A DNA stretch of 35,181 bases from an uncultured Clostridia bacterium (GCA_947627485.1 CANQWF010000007.1:1-35181); one strand, 5' to 3'; numbered from the stretch's first letter, positions 10,461 through 19,177 are shown. Notes: generated by a model from the letters alone, not told the origin. Translations and numbers: made by a program.

Positions 10461-11201
10461 ATGTTAAATTTTGTTATATGTGATGATAACCTTGCTGTAT
10501 TAAACCGACTAGCTAAAATGCTAGATTCTATTTTCATTAATAATGGTATCGATGCAGAAATTGGTTTAAAATCTTCTAATGCATCAAATGTTATTAGTTA
10601 CATTAATGATAATAAAGTAGATGTTTTGATTTTAGATATCAATTTAAATTCAGAAATAAATGGTTGTGATATAGCAGATATGGTTAGAAAAAAGAATAAA
10701 GATGTATATATAATATTTAGTACTGGTCATCTAGAATATGCTTTAATTGCGTATAAATATAAAACTTTCGATTATTTGCCTAAACCAATTGTTGAAGAAA
10801 GACTAGAAGAAACCATTTTAAGGTTAATGGATGATATTAAACTTACTCCATCTAAATTTATAAAATTAAATAATAATAAAACAATAATTAATCAAGATGA
10901 AATTAATTATATTAAAAAAGATGGTATGAAACTTGTTTTTTGTACTAACAATCGTACTTATGAAACTTACAGCTCTTTTAATAAGATTCAAGATTGTCTA
11001 CCAGAAAACTTTGTAAGATGTCATAAATCGTATATGGTTAATGTAAAAAATATATCAAATATAAATTCTAATAAAAATACTATAATATTTTCACCTAATG
11101 AGTCTTGTTCTATTGGTGCAAAATATAAAAATGAAATAATGGAGGTTTTAAAAAATGGAAATTTTACAAACAATTTGGACGGCTTTAACAACAGAAAATG
11201 A
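10461..11201 (+). CDS. AgrA-like LytTR response regulator
   Basis: This is a two-component response regulator of the AgrA/LytR type. The receiver domain shows the acidic pair at residues 8-9 (ICDDN), the phospho-acceptor Asp59 (VLILDINL) and the conserved Lys (YLPKP). The C-terminal LytTR DNA-binding domain runs from about residue 135 (FIKLNNNKTIINQDEINYI) with the typical FVRCHKSYMVNVKNI segment. I start at ATG 10461 because AGGTAGG lies 8 bases upstream; a GTG at 10452 would remove that spacing. The last 47 bases overlap the sensor gene. It is probably phosphorylated by that sensor in response to the peptide encoded at 12599-12718. Confidence 0.92.
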   Translation: MLNFVICDDNLAVLNRLAKMLDSIFINNGIDAEIGLKSSNASNVISYINDNKVDVLILDINLNSEINGCDIADMVRKKNKDVYIIFSTGHLEYALIAYKYKTFDYLPKPIVEERLEETILRLMDDIKLTPSKFIKLNNNKTIINQDEINYIKKDGMKLVFCTNNRTYETYSSFNKIQDCLPENFVRCHKSYMVNVKNISNINSNKNTIIFSPNESCSIGAKYKNEIMEVLKNGNFTNNLDGFNNRK

Positions 11202-12513
11202 GATGTTAATTAAAGTAACTAGTATGCCTATGCTAGTACTTGAACTAACTGTATCTATGTTATTATTTATAACAATACTTAATATTAAATCCAATATAAA
11301 GCAAAAAATATTTTATATTGTAGCACTATCATTAATTGGTTTTATAAATTTATGGTTTATTCCAACGCCTTATAATACCTTTATAAATATTATCGCTTGT
11401 CCTATATTGGTTTACTTCATTTTTAAAACAAATATTTTAAAAGCTATATTAGCCGAAATAATACCTTACGTGTTTTTTGTGATTATTGGTTCTGTTTTAT
11501 TAAATATAGGTGTTACTATTACAAAAATACCAACTGATTCATTTTTACAAATACCACTAGCAAAAATATGTTCATCTTTATTAATGTATACCCTTAGCTA
11601 TTTATTATATATTATACTTTCTAAGTTTTCTATTAGCGTAAATATATTAGAAAATTTTAAAAGAAATAATAAATTAACTTTAATGATTAATATTATTATC
11701 GGGATAATTGCAATAGCTATGCAATCTTATTTAGCTAATATATATAGTAACTTTATCCCTATAAAAATTACTATAATGAGTATATCTATACTTCTAATTT
11801 ACTTTCTATTTAGTATGTATAGTTTAATTAGAACAAATAAACTGGAAATAACTGCCGAGAAATTGGAAGAAGAAAAGTTATATAACAAAACATTAACTAT
11901 TCTTTATGATAATATTAGAGGTTTTAAACATGATTTTAATAATATTGTTCAAGCAATAGGTGGATATGTTTCTACAAATAATATGGGTGGTCTAAAAGAA
12001 TATTACTCTGATTTAATGGATGATTGTCAAAAGGTTAATAATTTATCAATATTAAACCCTGAACTTATTAATAATCCAGCTATATATAGTTTGCTTACTT
12101 CTAAATATTACAAAGCTACTGAACTTGGGATTAACATGCATTTTGAAGTGTTTTTAGATTTAAAAACATTAAATATTAAAACTTATGATTTAACTAGAAT
12201 GCTTGGAATTCTTTTGGATAATGCAATTGAAGCAAGTAGCAAGTGTGATGAAAAAGAAATCTATATTACAATACGCAAAGATAATAAAGTAAATAGACAA
12301 TTATTTGTAATTGAAAACACATATACAAATAAAGATGTAAATACTGATAGAATTTTTGAAAAGGGTTATACTTCTAAAACAGATGATGACGGAAAAAGTC
12401 ATGGGCTTGGTCTATGGGAAGTTCGTAAAATTTTAAAGAAAAATAATAACTTAAATTTATTTACTACAAAAGATGATAAATTATTTAAACAACAATTAGA
12501 AATTTATTTTTAG
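11155..12513 (+). CDS. AgrC-like peptide-sensing histidine kinase
   Basis: This membrane sensor kinase has 452 residues. The N-terminal half has about six hydrophobic helices (for example LELTVSMLLFITIL and IFYIVALSLIGFINLWFI), as in AgrC. A coiled segment leads to the H-box FKHDFNNIVQ (phospho-acceptor His). A GHKL ATPase follows with N-box LGILLDNAIEAS and G-box HGLGLWEVRKIL. ATG 11155 has GGAGG 8 bases upstream and lies inside the regulator gene, so translation is coupled. The peptide ligand would come from agrD on the opposite strand downstream. Confidence 0.92.
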   Translation: MEILQTIWTALTTENEMLIKVTSMPMLVLELTVSMLLFITILNIKSNIKQKIFYIVALSLIGFINLWFIPTPYNTFINIIACPILVYFIFKTNILKAILAEIIPYVFFVIIGSVLLNIGVTITKIPTDSFLQIPLAKICSSLLMYTLSYLLYIILSKFSISVNILENFKRNNKLTLMINIIIGIIAIAMQSYLANIYSNFIPIKITIMSISILLIYFLFSMYSLIRTNKLEITAEKLEEEKLYNKTLTILYDNIRGFKHDFNNIVQAIGGYVSTNNMGGLKEYYSDLMDDCQKVNNLSILNPELINNPAIYSLLTSKYYKATELGINMHFEVFLDLKTLNIKTYDLTRMLGILLDNAIEASSKCDEKEIYITIRKDNKVNRQLFVIENTYTNKDVNTDRIFEKGYTSKTDDDGKSHGLGLWEVRKILKKNNNLNLFTTKDDKLFKQQLEIYF

Positions 12514-12546
12514 AAAATAATAGTAAATATTTTTAATATTAATAAA

Positions 12547-12577
12547 AGAAGCTGTGTCGAATCAGCTTCTTTTGTTT
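12547..12577. terminator. bidirectional terminator between agrC-like gene and agrD
   Basis: The stem AGAAGCTG (12547-12554) / CAGCTTCT (12563-12570) has an 8-base loop, is followed by TTTGTTT on the plus strand and preceded by an A-rich run that gives U-rich RNA on minus. It separates the two convergent halves of the agr locus. Confidence 0.75.
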
Positions 12578-12598
12578 ATGAAGTCAACATTTATCTAA

Positions 12599-12718
12599 TT
12601 AATCTTTTTTTATTAAAGATGCTGGCATTTTTGGTTGATGTAAACAGAACCAAAAATAACATGCTGTATTTGTAGATTTTGCATATTTTTCTGCAACTTT
12701 TGCTAAGAATTTTAACAT
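12599..12718 (-). CDS. agrD: AgrD-like cyclic autoinducer peptide precursor
   Basis: A 39-residue precursor for a cyclic (thio)lactone signal peptide. It has the amphipathic N-terminal leader MLKFLAKVAEKYAKS, then NTACYFWFCLHQP, then a tail KMPASLIKKD. The signature A-C-(aromatic residues)-HQP-K-x-P matches clostridial AgrD peptides (known examples read ...AC-LWFT-HQPEEP...). AgrB would cleave near HQP and close a ring on Cys20. It is unusual in having a second cysteine (Cys25) and two more residues between Cys20 and HQP than the Clostridium perfringens form. The ATG has a GGGGGG-rich ribosome site 8 bases upstream. It lies 72 bases after agrB on the same strand. It is too short for ordinary gene callers. 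Confidence 0.9.
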   Translation of the reverse strand: MLKFLAKVAEKYAKSTNTACYFWFCLHQPKMPASLIKKD

Positions 12719-12790
12719 ATCTATTTCCCCCCTTTTTTAGTGAAATCTTATAATTATTTCACCTTTAATATTATTTATGTGTTTTTTAAG

Positions 12791-13426
12791 TTAAGCCAAA
12801 TTTGTATTTTGTTTTGCTTTAATATATTCTTCATATCCGTATTTATTGTTTGTTAATTTATATATAAAACGAGTAATTGTAATTGTTTGAATCAATGTTC
12901 CAAATATTAATAAATTTGATATTGTTGAATTAGTTATAAATATTGCTATAACTAGTGTTAATGTCATTGTTATATATGACATTACTCTTTTTAAGTTTCT
13001 GTCCTTTTTTCTAAGTATAGGGACTGCTTCTGTATCAGCTGGAGCATAAAGTTTAATCATAATCATGCTAAAGACCCATGTTAGAGCAATAATTATATAT
13101 TTGATATAAATAGGATTAAATACAACATTTTTACTCAAAAGTGCATTTCCTACATAAAATAAACTTGTTGCTACTATGCAACCTATATGTGTTTTTAAAT
13201 GTACTCCACCTGAAAATGTTTTATATGGCATAATAAACAGTAATGCTAATACTGAAAGGCCTAAAACTCCACATAAATATGCTATTAATAAAAGAGCAAA
13301 TGTTTTAGGAATTTCTCCTATTACTAACTGTAATCCATAATTTATGATTTCTGCCCTTTCATCATCAACATCTGGCATTTTATTTTGAATTTTTTTCGTT
13401 AATTTATTACATAACTTTTCTATCAA
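12791..13426 (-). CDS. agrB: AgrB-like accessory gene regulator protease
   Basis: AgrB is a membrane cysteine protease that cleaves and cyclises the AgrD precursor and helps release it. The 211-residue protein has the catalytic His76 and Cys83 with the family's spacing (FSGGVHLKTHIGC), and about six hydrophobic helices. The start is TTG, behind GAGGTG. It is followed by agrD, giving agrBD on minus, convergent with the regulator-sensor pair on plus; in Staphylococcus the four genes form one operon (agrBDCA). Confidence 0.93.
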   Translation of the reverse strand: MIEKLCNKLTKKIQNKMPDVDDERAEIINYGLQLVIGEIPKTFALLLIAYLCGVLGLSVLALLFIMPYKTFSGGVHLKTHIGCIVATSLFYVGNALLSKNVVFNPIYIKYIIIALTWVFSMIMIKLYAPADTEAVPILRKKDRNLKRVMSYITMTLTLVIAIFITNSTISNLLIFGTLIQTITITRFIYKLTNNKYGYEEYIKAKQNTNLA

Positions 13427-13503
13427 ATAAAATCACCTCATCTGTTTGTAATGTAATTTTATAATTTGTTTGTCCATGATTTTATTTTTCTATATAAAAA
13501 GAA

Positions 13504-13551
13504 AAAAATCATATATGAAATTTTTTAAATTATTTTTCATATATGATTTTT
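13504..13551 (-). terminator. terminator after the methyltransferase gene
   Basis: A long perfect stem AAATCATATATGAAA / TTTCATATATGATTT (arms about 13506-13520 and 13535-13549) with a 14-base loop. On the minus strand it is followed by TTTTTCTTTTT. It lies between the methyltransferase stop and the agrB start; the remaining gap sequence shows nothing else. Confidence 0.75.
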
Positions 13552-13615
13552 TCCGGTTTTATAAAATATACATAATATTGTTTGTTAATATATTGCTGTG
13601 TAACATTTATTAATT

Positions 13616-14477
13616 TTAGCTCTCCCACCTTGAATAAATACCACAAGGAAGTATTAATTCCGAATTTGTCATTGGCAATCCTATTTCACCTGATGAAATT
13701 TTTCCTTTATAACTCTTTAAATTTAGTTTTAGTAAATTTCCTAATACTTCTGCTGATATACCCGTAGTATATGAATTTATTAAGAAAAACAAAGGATTAT
13801 CGCTTAAAACATTTGTGCAAAGATTAACTAAGTCATAAATATTATTCTCAAATTGCCACACTTCACCGAGAAGCTCCCCTTCCATAGGAAGGTGGATCCA
13901 TTATTATTGCATCATATTTGTTACCTCTTCTTATTTCCCTATTTACAAATTTTACTACATCATCTACTATATACCTAATTGGTCTATTTTGAAGTTTAGA
14001 TGATATAACATTTTCTTTTGCCCATGATACCATTCCTTTAGAACTATCTACGTGACAAACAGATGCTCCTGCATATAAACATGCTACTGATGCTCCTCCT
14101 GTATACGCAAAAAGATTTAATACTTTAATCTCTCTTTTGGCACTTTTAATTTTATTAATCATCCAATCCCAATTCACAGCTTGTTCAGGAAAAAGTCCTG
14201 TATGTTTAAATCCCATTGGCTTTATATTAAATGTAAGTTCCTTATATTTTATTTGCCAGCTGTCTGGAAGTTCTGATTTGTAGTTCCAGCCTCCACCACC
14301 TTTGTTGCTTCTTTTATATGTAGCATTTGCTTTCTCCCATTCTTTAGGAAAAGATTTATTTTTCCAAATTATTTGTGGATCTGGTCTTACTAATTTTATA
14401 TTTTTCCACCTTTCTAGTTTTTCTCCATTTGCCATGTCTATTATTTCGTAATCTTTCCAATCTTTTGCTATGTTCAT
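13616..14477 (-). CDS. class I SAM-dependent (RlmK/RlmI-like) methyltransferase, with CGG +1 frameshift
   Basis: A class I methyltransferase of the COG1092 type, the group that includes 23S rRNA methyltransferases RlmI/RlmK. SAM-binding motif I is LNLFAYTGGASVACLYAG (residues about 122-139), the acidic motif is CHVDSSKGMVSWAKEN, and the catalytic-loop motif is DPPSYGRG. In the zero frame reading ends right after this loop, TCT CGG TGA. Skipping C gives TCT GGT GAA GTG TGG and the protein continues SGEVWQFENNIYDLV to 286 residues, a normal end for the family. The start ATG follows a GAAAGGTAATG ribosome site. The substrate cannot be read from the sequence. Confidence 0.88.
13866..13868 (-). 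other. +1 frameshift site, TCT CGGT GAA (methyltransferase)
   Basis: This in-frame CGG is codon 204 and is followed at once by TGA in the zero frame. Dropping the C gives Gly (GGT) and opens the remaining 82 residues of the domain. It is one of two sites with T rather than A as the fourth base. Confidence 0.9.
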
Positions 14478-14511
14478 TATTTCATTACCTTTCTACAAAT
14501 ATTTTATCAGC

Positions 14512-14618
14512 TAAATTGTTATTTGTGTTAGGGGAATTCAGGACAGTCCCAAAAATCCCCAAAATTGGTGATTTTTAGGGACAGTCCCTAGAATTCACCT
14601 AACACAAACTACAATTTA
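14512..14618. repeat. MITE-like element (family 3, copy C)
   Basis: The termini TAAATTGTTATTTGTGTTAG and CTAACACAAACTACAATTTA are near-perfect inverted repeats. The core is the GGACAGTCCC...GGGACAGTCCC hairpin around CCCCAAAATTGGT. The right terminus supplies the last codons and TAG stop of the small membrane gene at 14609-14806. Confidence 0.88.
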
Positions 14619-14806
14619 CTTAATATCTTAAAAAAATTATATATCAAAACTGTATTTATTGTCATTAATACTCCTAAACTTATTAATAAAGATGTAAATA
14701 ACTTATGTTTTATTATAAACTCTTTTACTTTACTTTTTTCTTTTTCTGTTTTTGATACTTCTTCATATTTACTTTCCCAAAATTCGTCTTTTGTAATATC
14801 AATCAT
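14609..14806 (-). CDS. small single-helix membrane protein, 65 residues
   Basis: I do not recognise this protein. It has a charged N-terminal half (DEFWESKYEEVSKTEKEKSK) and a single transmembrane helix (LFTSLLISLGVLMTINTVLIYN). I chose ATG at 14806, with AAGGAG 9 bases upstream; the GTG three codons earlier abuts that site. The final Lys-Leu and the TAG stop come from the end of the MITE-like element at 14512-14618, so insertion may have replaced the original end. It lies between uvrC and the methyltransferase on the same strand. Confidence 0.65.
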   Translation of the reverse strand: MIDITKDEFWESKYEEVSKTEKEKSKVKEFIIKHKLFTSLLISLGVLMTINTVLIYNFFKILSKL

Positions 14807-14875
14807 ATTATACACTCCTTGTCCTATTTATTATTGATATATTATATTCAAGGAGTCTAACTAATATTACAACTT

Positions 14876-16663
14876 TCATAGGATTTCTTTCTTGATTTTT
14901 CTTGCTAATTCTTCGGTAATTCCATTTACTTTTGATATTTCTAAAATATCTGCGTTTTTTATTGCTTCTACGCTACCAAATTTTTTTAGTAAATCTTGCT
15001 TTCTTTTTTCTCCTACACCTTTTATTTTATCTAATTTTGATTTAGTAATGTCTTTATTTCTTAGTTTTCTATTATATTCAATTGCTATTCTATGAACTTC
15101 ATCCTGCATATTTGTTATAAAGTTCATTATGGTATCATCTAACTCAATTTCATTCTTATCTTCATCTATTAATTTTTTAGTATTGTGCTTATCATCTTTT
15201 ACCATACCAAATACAGGAATACTAATTTGATATTTACTTATTGCTCTTTTAATTGCTCTTATTTGTGTAATACCACCGTCTGCAAAAATCACATCTGGAA
15301 GATTTCCAAATGCACCTTTAGGGTTTTCTACTGAATGTTTAATCCTTCTTGTTACAACTTCTTCCATACATTTAGGATCATCTTGAGTAAATACAGTTTT
15401 TATTTTAAATCTTCTTGCTAAGTTCCTATTTATAATTCCATCTTTAGCAACACACATTCCTGCAACCATATATTCTCCTGCTATATTGGAAATATCAAAA
15501 CACTCAATTTTTCTTGGCATACTTTCGAGATTTAATGTGTCTTTTAGTTTTAGTACAATATCTTCCTTTTCCTTTGTTCTATTGTCCAATGTAATTTTTG
15601 CATTATTATTAGCCATTTCTATAAATCTTAATTTCTCACCTTTTTGTGGCAACCTAAATTCTATTTTTCTATTTATTTTATTAGATAACAATTTTTCTAT
15701 TAATTCTATGTCTTCTATTTCTTCTGGAATCATTATTTTACTAGGTAAGTCCATTTTATTTATATAATATTGTTTTATAAATTCTGATAAAGTTTCATGT
15801 TCTGTAAGCTCATTTGAATTCTCAAAAAAATAATGTTCTCTTCCTATCATTTTGCTATTCCTTACAAAAAATATCTCTATACAAATTGATAATTCATTTT
15901 TTGCAATACCTATTACATCTATAGCCTTTTCATTTATATTAGATACCTTTTGTTTTTCTGATATTCTTTCAATTGCTATTTTTTTATCTCTTAAAATAGC
16001 CGCTTTTTCGTATTCTTGCTTATCTGCAAGTTCTATAATCTCTTTATCTATTTGTTTTATAATTTCTTTAGTTTTTCCCTCTAAAAGCATTATAATCTGA
16101 TCTATTTGTTTTCTATATTCTTCCTTGCTAACATATCCCATACATGGGGCTAAACATTTTTTTATATGGTAATTCAAACATGCTCTTTGATTACTTTTAA
16201 ATCTTCTACACTGTCTTATTTGAAAGCGTTCTTTTATAAAATTTAACATTTCTTTTGCTGCCCCAGCATTTGCATACGGTCCAAAATATTTTGCTCCATC
16301 ATTTTGAAATCTTCTAGTTACAAATATATTTGGATAATCTGACTTAATATCTATTTTTATATATGGATAAGTTTTATCATCTTTTAAAAGCACATTAAAT
16401 TTAGGCATATTCTTTTTTATAAGATTACATTCTAATATAAGAGCTTCTGCCTCATTATCTGTAACTATATATTCAAAATGATCTATTAAAGAAACCATCC
16501 TTTCAATTCTTTTAGTCTTCTTTGTTTTATTAAAATACTGTTTAACTCTATTTTTTAAAATAACGGCTTTACCCACATATAAAATATTATCATTTTTATC
16601 TCTCATTATATAAACTCCAGGTTTTTCTGGAAGTTTTTTAAGCTCTTCTTTTATATCAAACAT
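14876..16663 (-). CDS. uvrC: excinuclease ABC subunit C
   Basis: UvrC makes both incisions in nucleotide excision repair with UvrA and UvrB. The 595-residue protein has the GIY-YIG nuclease at the N-terminus (PGVYIMRDKNDNILYVGKA), a UVR domain near residue 200-235 (IIELADKQEYEKAAILRDK, the UvrB contact), the RNase H-like nuclease (IECFDISNIAGEYMVAGMCV, FADGGITQI) and C-terminal helix-hairpin-helix motifs (IKGVGEKRKQDLLKKFGS). It starts 51 bases after hpt, from which a palindromic repeat separates it. It is intact, with no in-frame CGG. Confidence 0.97.
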   Translation of the reverse strand: MFDIKEELKKLPEKPGVYIMRDKNDNILYVGKAVILKNRVKQYFNKTKKTKRIERMVSLIDHFEYIVTDNEAEALILECNLIKKNMPKFNVLLKDDKTYPYIKIDIKSDYPNIFVTRRFQNDGAKYFGPYANAGAAKEMLNFIKERFQIRQCRRFKSNQRACLNYHIKKCLAPCMGYVSKEEYRKQIDQIIMLLEGKTKEIIKQIDKEIIELADKQEYEKAAILRDKKIAIERISEKQKVSNINEKAIDVIGIAKNELSICIEIFFVRNSKMIGREHYFFENSNELTEHETLSEFIKQYYINKMDLPSKIMIPEEIEDIELIEKLLSNKINRKIEFRLPQKGEKLRFIEMANNNAKITLDNRTKEKEDIVLKLKDTLNLESMPRKIECFDISNIAGEYMVAGMCVAKDGIINRNLARRFKIKTVFTQDDPKCMEEVVTRRIKHSVENPKGAFGNLPDVIFADGGITQIRAIKRAISKYQISIPVFGMVKDDKHNTKKLIDEDKNEIELDDTIMNFITNMQDEVHRIAIEYNRKLRNKDITKSKLDKIKGVGEKRKQDLLKKFGSVEAIKNADILEISKVNGITEELARKIKKEIL

Positions 16664-16677
16664 ATTATCCTCTTTTT

Positions 16678-16710
16678 TAGGGAAAAAGGGGTCTGTCCCC
16701 TTTTTCCCTA
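16678..16710. repeat. GGGGACAGACCCC-type palindrome (family 4, copy 1)
   Basis: A perfect 14-bp stem, TAGGGAAAAAGGGG at 16678-16691 and CCCCTTTTTCCCTA at 16697-16710, with loop TCTGT. It lies between hpt and uvrC. The GGGGTCTGTCCCC core is shared with the larger palindrome at 26088-26194. Confidence 0.85.
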
Positions 16711-16714
16711 TTTT

Positions 16715-17230
16715 TTATTCTATATATCCTACATATGGAAGGTTTCTGTATTTTTCGTCAACATCTAATCCATATCCAACAACAAATTTATCTGGTATTT
16801 GAAATCCTGTATAATCTACATTTACTTCTTGGATTCTTCTTTCTACCTTGTCCAATAAAGCACATAACTTAATAGAGTTTGGTTTTTTTGTTTTTAAATA
16901 ATCTATTAAATATGAAAGAGTTCTTCCTGTATCAATTATATCTTCTACAACAATTACATCTTTTCCTTCAATACTATCGTTTAAGTCTAGCTTAAGGTCT
17001 ATCTTACCTGAACTCTCTGTTCCGTCAGTATAGCTAGATACCCTTATGAATTCTAATTTAACATTGCCTTTAATAATTTTTGCAAGGTCAACAGTAAAAA
17101 ATACGGAACCTTTTAGAATACATATTAAAATAATTTCTTTTCCTTTGTATTCTTCTTGTATTTGCTCTCCTATTTCTTTAACACGTTTACTTAATCTTTC
17201 TTCGTTAATTAATACTTTTACTTCTTCCAT
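16715..17230 (-). CDS. hpt: hypoxanthine phosphoribosyltransferase
   Basis: The enzyme salvages hypoxanthine and guanine with PRPP to form IMP and GMP. The PRPP-binding motif is VIVVEDIIDTGRTL, and the family segments LICILKGSVFFTVDLA and VGYGLDVDEKYRNLPYVG are present. I take ATG at 17230 because GAGGGG lies 7 bases upstream; an earlier ATG (17245) overlaps that site. The product is then 171 residues, typical for the family. Confidence 0.95.
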   Translation of the reverse strand: MEEVKVLINEERLSKRVKEIGEQIQEEYKGKEIILICILKGSVFFTVDLAKIIKGNVKLEFIRVSSYTDGTESSGKIDLKLDLNDSIEGKDVIVVEDIIDTGRTLSYLIDYLKTKKPNSIKLCALLDKVERRIQEVNVDYTGFQIPDKFVVGYGLDVDEKYRNLPYVGYIE

Positions 17231-17299
17231 AACTTTTCCCCTCATATATTTTTTTATATTATACTATTTTTATATATTTTTTTCAACCTTGATAAATAA

Positions 17300-17567
17300 T
17301 TAACCTAAAATCATTTTAAAAAATGTCAGTAATATTGCTCCTGGAATTCCAAGTATTCCGTACAAAAATTGCAGTAAATATATTAAGTCCTATATGCAGA
17401 TTAAATGCCGTTCCTATCCAATTAATAACTACAATTATTATTCCACCTAAAATTGAATTAATAATTAATTTTATTATCATCTTTATTGGTAATACAAATA
17501 TTTTTCCAAATAAAATTATTGAGATTATACATCCTAAAAAAATAATTATAGTATTAGTACTGTTCAT
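17300..17567 (-). CDS. bofA: BofA-family pro-sigma-K processing regulator, with CGG +1 frameshift
   Basis: BofA is a small integral membrane protein that in Bacillus holds the SpoIVFB protease inactive until the forespore signal arrives. The protein is hydrophobic from the start (TIIIFLGCIISIILFGKIF) with the family pattern IIKLIINSILGG and GLNIFTAIFVGILGIPG. In the zero frame the end reads FVRNTWNSRSNITDIF, which does not resemble the family. Skipping the C of CGG at 17360 gives FVGILGIPGAILLTFFKMILG, the classic BofA end, and 88 residues in all. ATG 17567 is chosen for its GAGGG site. It follows the DUF2508 gene, as in the usual yaaL-bofA pair. Confidence 0.88.
17358..17360 (-). other. +1 frameshift site, GTA CGGA ATA (bofA)
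   Basis: This in-frame CGG is codon 70. Zero-frame reading stays open for a further 17 codons but gives a non-family sequence. Dropping the C gives Gly (GGA) and the conserved GILGIPG end. Confidence 0.88.
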
Positions 17568-17627
17568 AAGCTTATCCCTCACTTTACTAATACTATAATT
17601 ATGCTTGTTTTTTTTTAATATTACAAA

Positions 17628-17888
17628 TTAAATAGCCTCAATGTTTTGTGTTTGTATTTTTAAATTATTAATCATATTTACTTCTATCCCTTTTTCTTTT
17701 ACTTGTTTTATTAGATAATCCAGTTTTGATTTATTTGCCTTAATTTGATATGAATAATAATCAATAAGCTCTGCTTCTGCTGTTTCAAAGTTTTTATTAG
17801 CTATATACAATTCTCTTTTTGTTTCTGAAATTGATTTTAAAAGTTCAATTTCGTTTTTTACTTTTTCTTCTTTTATACGATATTGCAT
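17628..17888 (-). CDS. DUF2508 (YaaL-like) protein
   Basis: A small helical, charged protein of 86 residues with the DUF2508 pattern: EIELLKSISETKRELYIANKNF followed by DYYSYQIKANKSKLDYLIKQVKEKG. The family member YaaL of Bacillus sits between recR and bofA and has no known function. Here recR is absent from this position, but bofA follows, so part of the gene order is kept. The ATG has an AGGAG site upstream. Confidence 0.87.
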   Translation of the reverse strand: MQYRIKEEKVKNEIELLKSISETKRELYIANKNFETAEAELIDYYSYQIKANKSKLDYLIKQVKEKGIEVNMINNLKIQTQNIEAI

Positions 17889-17964
17889 AAATTATTCTAC
17901 TCCTTTACACTATCATATTTGTAGTATATTCCATTTTAAGAATAATTATGTAATCATATAAGTT

Positions 17965-19119
17965 TTATTTATATAATTCTTCTATATTAATTCCTTTTAT
18001 GTTCTCTATACATTCATTTAAAAAATATTGGTCTGTTTGACCTGCAATGTAATCTATTACAACTCTTTTTATGTTTGTATTATCATCTTTTTGTTTTATA
18101 AAATCATATAAGTTCTTTTCTGACTCTGAAAGATTGTTTTTGTCTGTGTTAAATTTTTGTACTTTTTCTAGATAGCAATAATATAAATCGTAAAAAAGAT
18201 TTTTTATCTTATCTTGATATTTATTAGCTTCATCAGATGCATATATATTTTTAAAATTCCAATCTTTTAATTTCATAAGAGCATTAAATACTTCATCAGA
18301 AAAAGTTAAATATGGCTTTTCAAAGCTATTTATAATTATATCTTTAATTAATGTATCAACAATTTTGGAATTATTGTCCCCTAATACATTTGTTATATCA
18401 TGTGGCACATCTTCTCTTTTTATTATACCTATTTTTATTGAATCTTCTATATCTCTACCAATATATGCAATTATATCTGATAGTCTTACAACTGATGCTT
18501 CTAGTGTTTTTGGTATTATTTTTTTGCTATAGTTCTCTTCTGTGAATGTAGCATCCAAATCTTTAATAAAATCTTCTTCTGTTTTATTTTTATTATATTT
18601 ATATTTATTTATTAGTATCTCTCCATTATGGGCAAGTATTCCATCTAAAGTTTGCATACTAATATTTAATCTTTCCAAAATTTTCAAAACCCTAACACTT
18701 TGTGCATTATGGCAGAAGTATCCTATATTTTCTTTTATACATATATCATTTAAATATTTTTCGCCCTTATGTCCAAAGGGGCTATGACCTATATCATGTC
18801 CAAGAGCTATAGCCTCAATTAAATCTTCATTTAACTTTAGACTTCTACCAATAGTTCTTGCAATTTTAGAAACTAATTGAACATGAAGAACCCTATGTGT
18901 AATATGATCATTTTTTGTAAATGAAAAAACCTGAGTTTTATCTATATACCTTGTATATCCAAGTGAATGAATTATTCTATCTATATCCCTAAAAAATATA
19001 GGTCTAATATCATCTTTATCTTCTTGTAATAAAATAGCATCTTCTGATTTACATGCATATTCAGATAACATTGTTTCTTTTAATAACATATTGTCTTTTG
19101 CCTTTTCTAAAATATCCAT
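17965..19119 (-). CDS. HD-domain dNTP triphosphohydrolase (Dgt-like)
   Basis: A metal-dependent phosphohydrolase of the dGTPase-like HD family, which removes triphosphate from deoxynucleotides. The 384 residues contain the metal ligands in HRVLHVQLVSKIARTIG, the HD motif in ALGHDIGHSPFGHKGE, and a downstream Asp in RLSDIIAYIGRDIED. The ATG follows GAGGTG. Shorter family members like this are common in Firmicutes; the physiological substrate cannot be fixed from sequence. Confidence 0.88.
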   Translation of the reverse strand: MDILEKAKDNMLLKETMLSEYACKSEDAILLQEDKDDIRPIFFRDIDRIIHSLGYTRYIDKTQVFSFTKNDHITHRVLHVQLVSKIARTIGRSLKLNEDLIEAIALGHDIGHSPFGHKGEKYLNDICIKENIGYFCHNAQSVRVLKILERLNISMQTLDGILAHNGEILINKYKYNKNKTEEDFIKDLDATFTEENYSKKIIPKTLEASVVRLSDIIAYIGRDIEDSIKIGIIKREDVPHDITNVLGDNNSKIVDTLIKDIIINSFEKPYLTFSDEVFNALMKLKDWNFKNIYASDEANKYQDKIKNLFYDLYYCYLEKVQKFNTDKNNLSESEKNLYDFIKQKDDNTNIKRVVIDYIAGQTDQYFLNECIENIKGINIEELYK

Positions 19120-19140
19120 ATATTCACCTCACGTATCCGT

Positions 19141-19169
19141 ATTATATTAAATTTTTCTCTTGTTGTAAA
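19141..19169 (-). promoter_or_regulatory. promoter of the dNTPase gene
   Basis: On the minus strand, -35 TTTACA (19164-19169) and -10 TATAAT (19141-19146) are 17 bases apart. It faces away from the rpsT promoter next to it. Confidence 0.75.
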
Positions 19170-19177
19170 GAAAACAC

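Noticed and set aside
13863-13865. TGA recoded (selenocysteine or tryptophan) after the methyltransferase CGG
   Set aside because: The sequence after the TGA in the old frame does not match the family; the +1 frame does, and the other sites have no TGA at this place.
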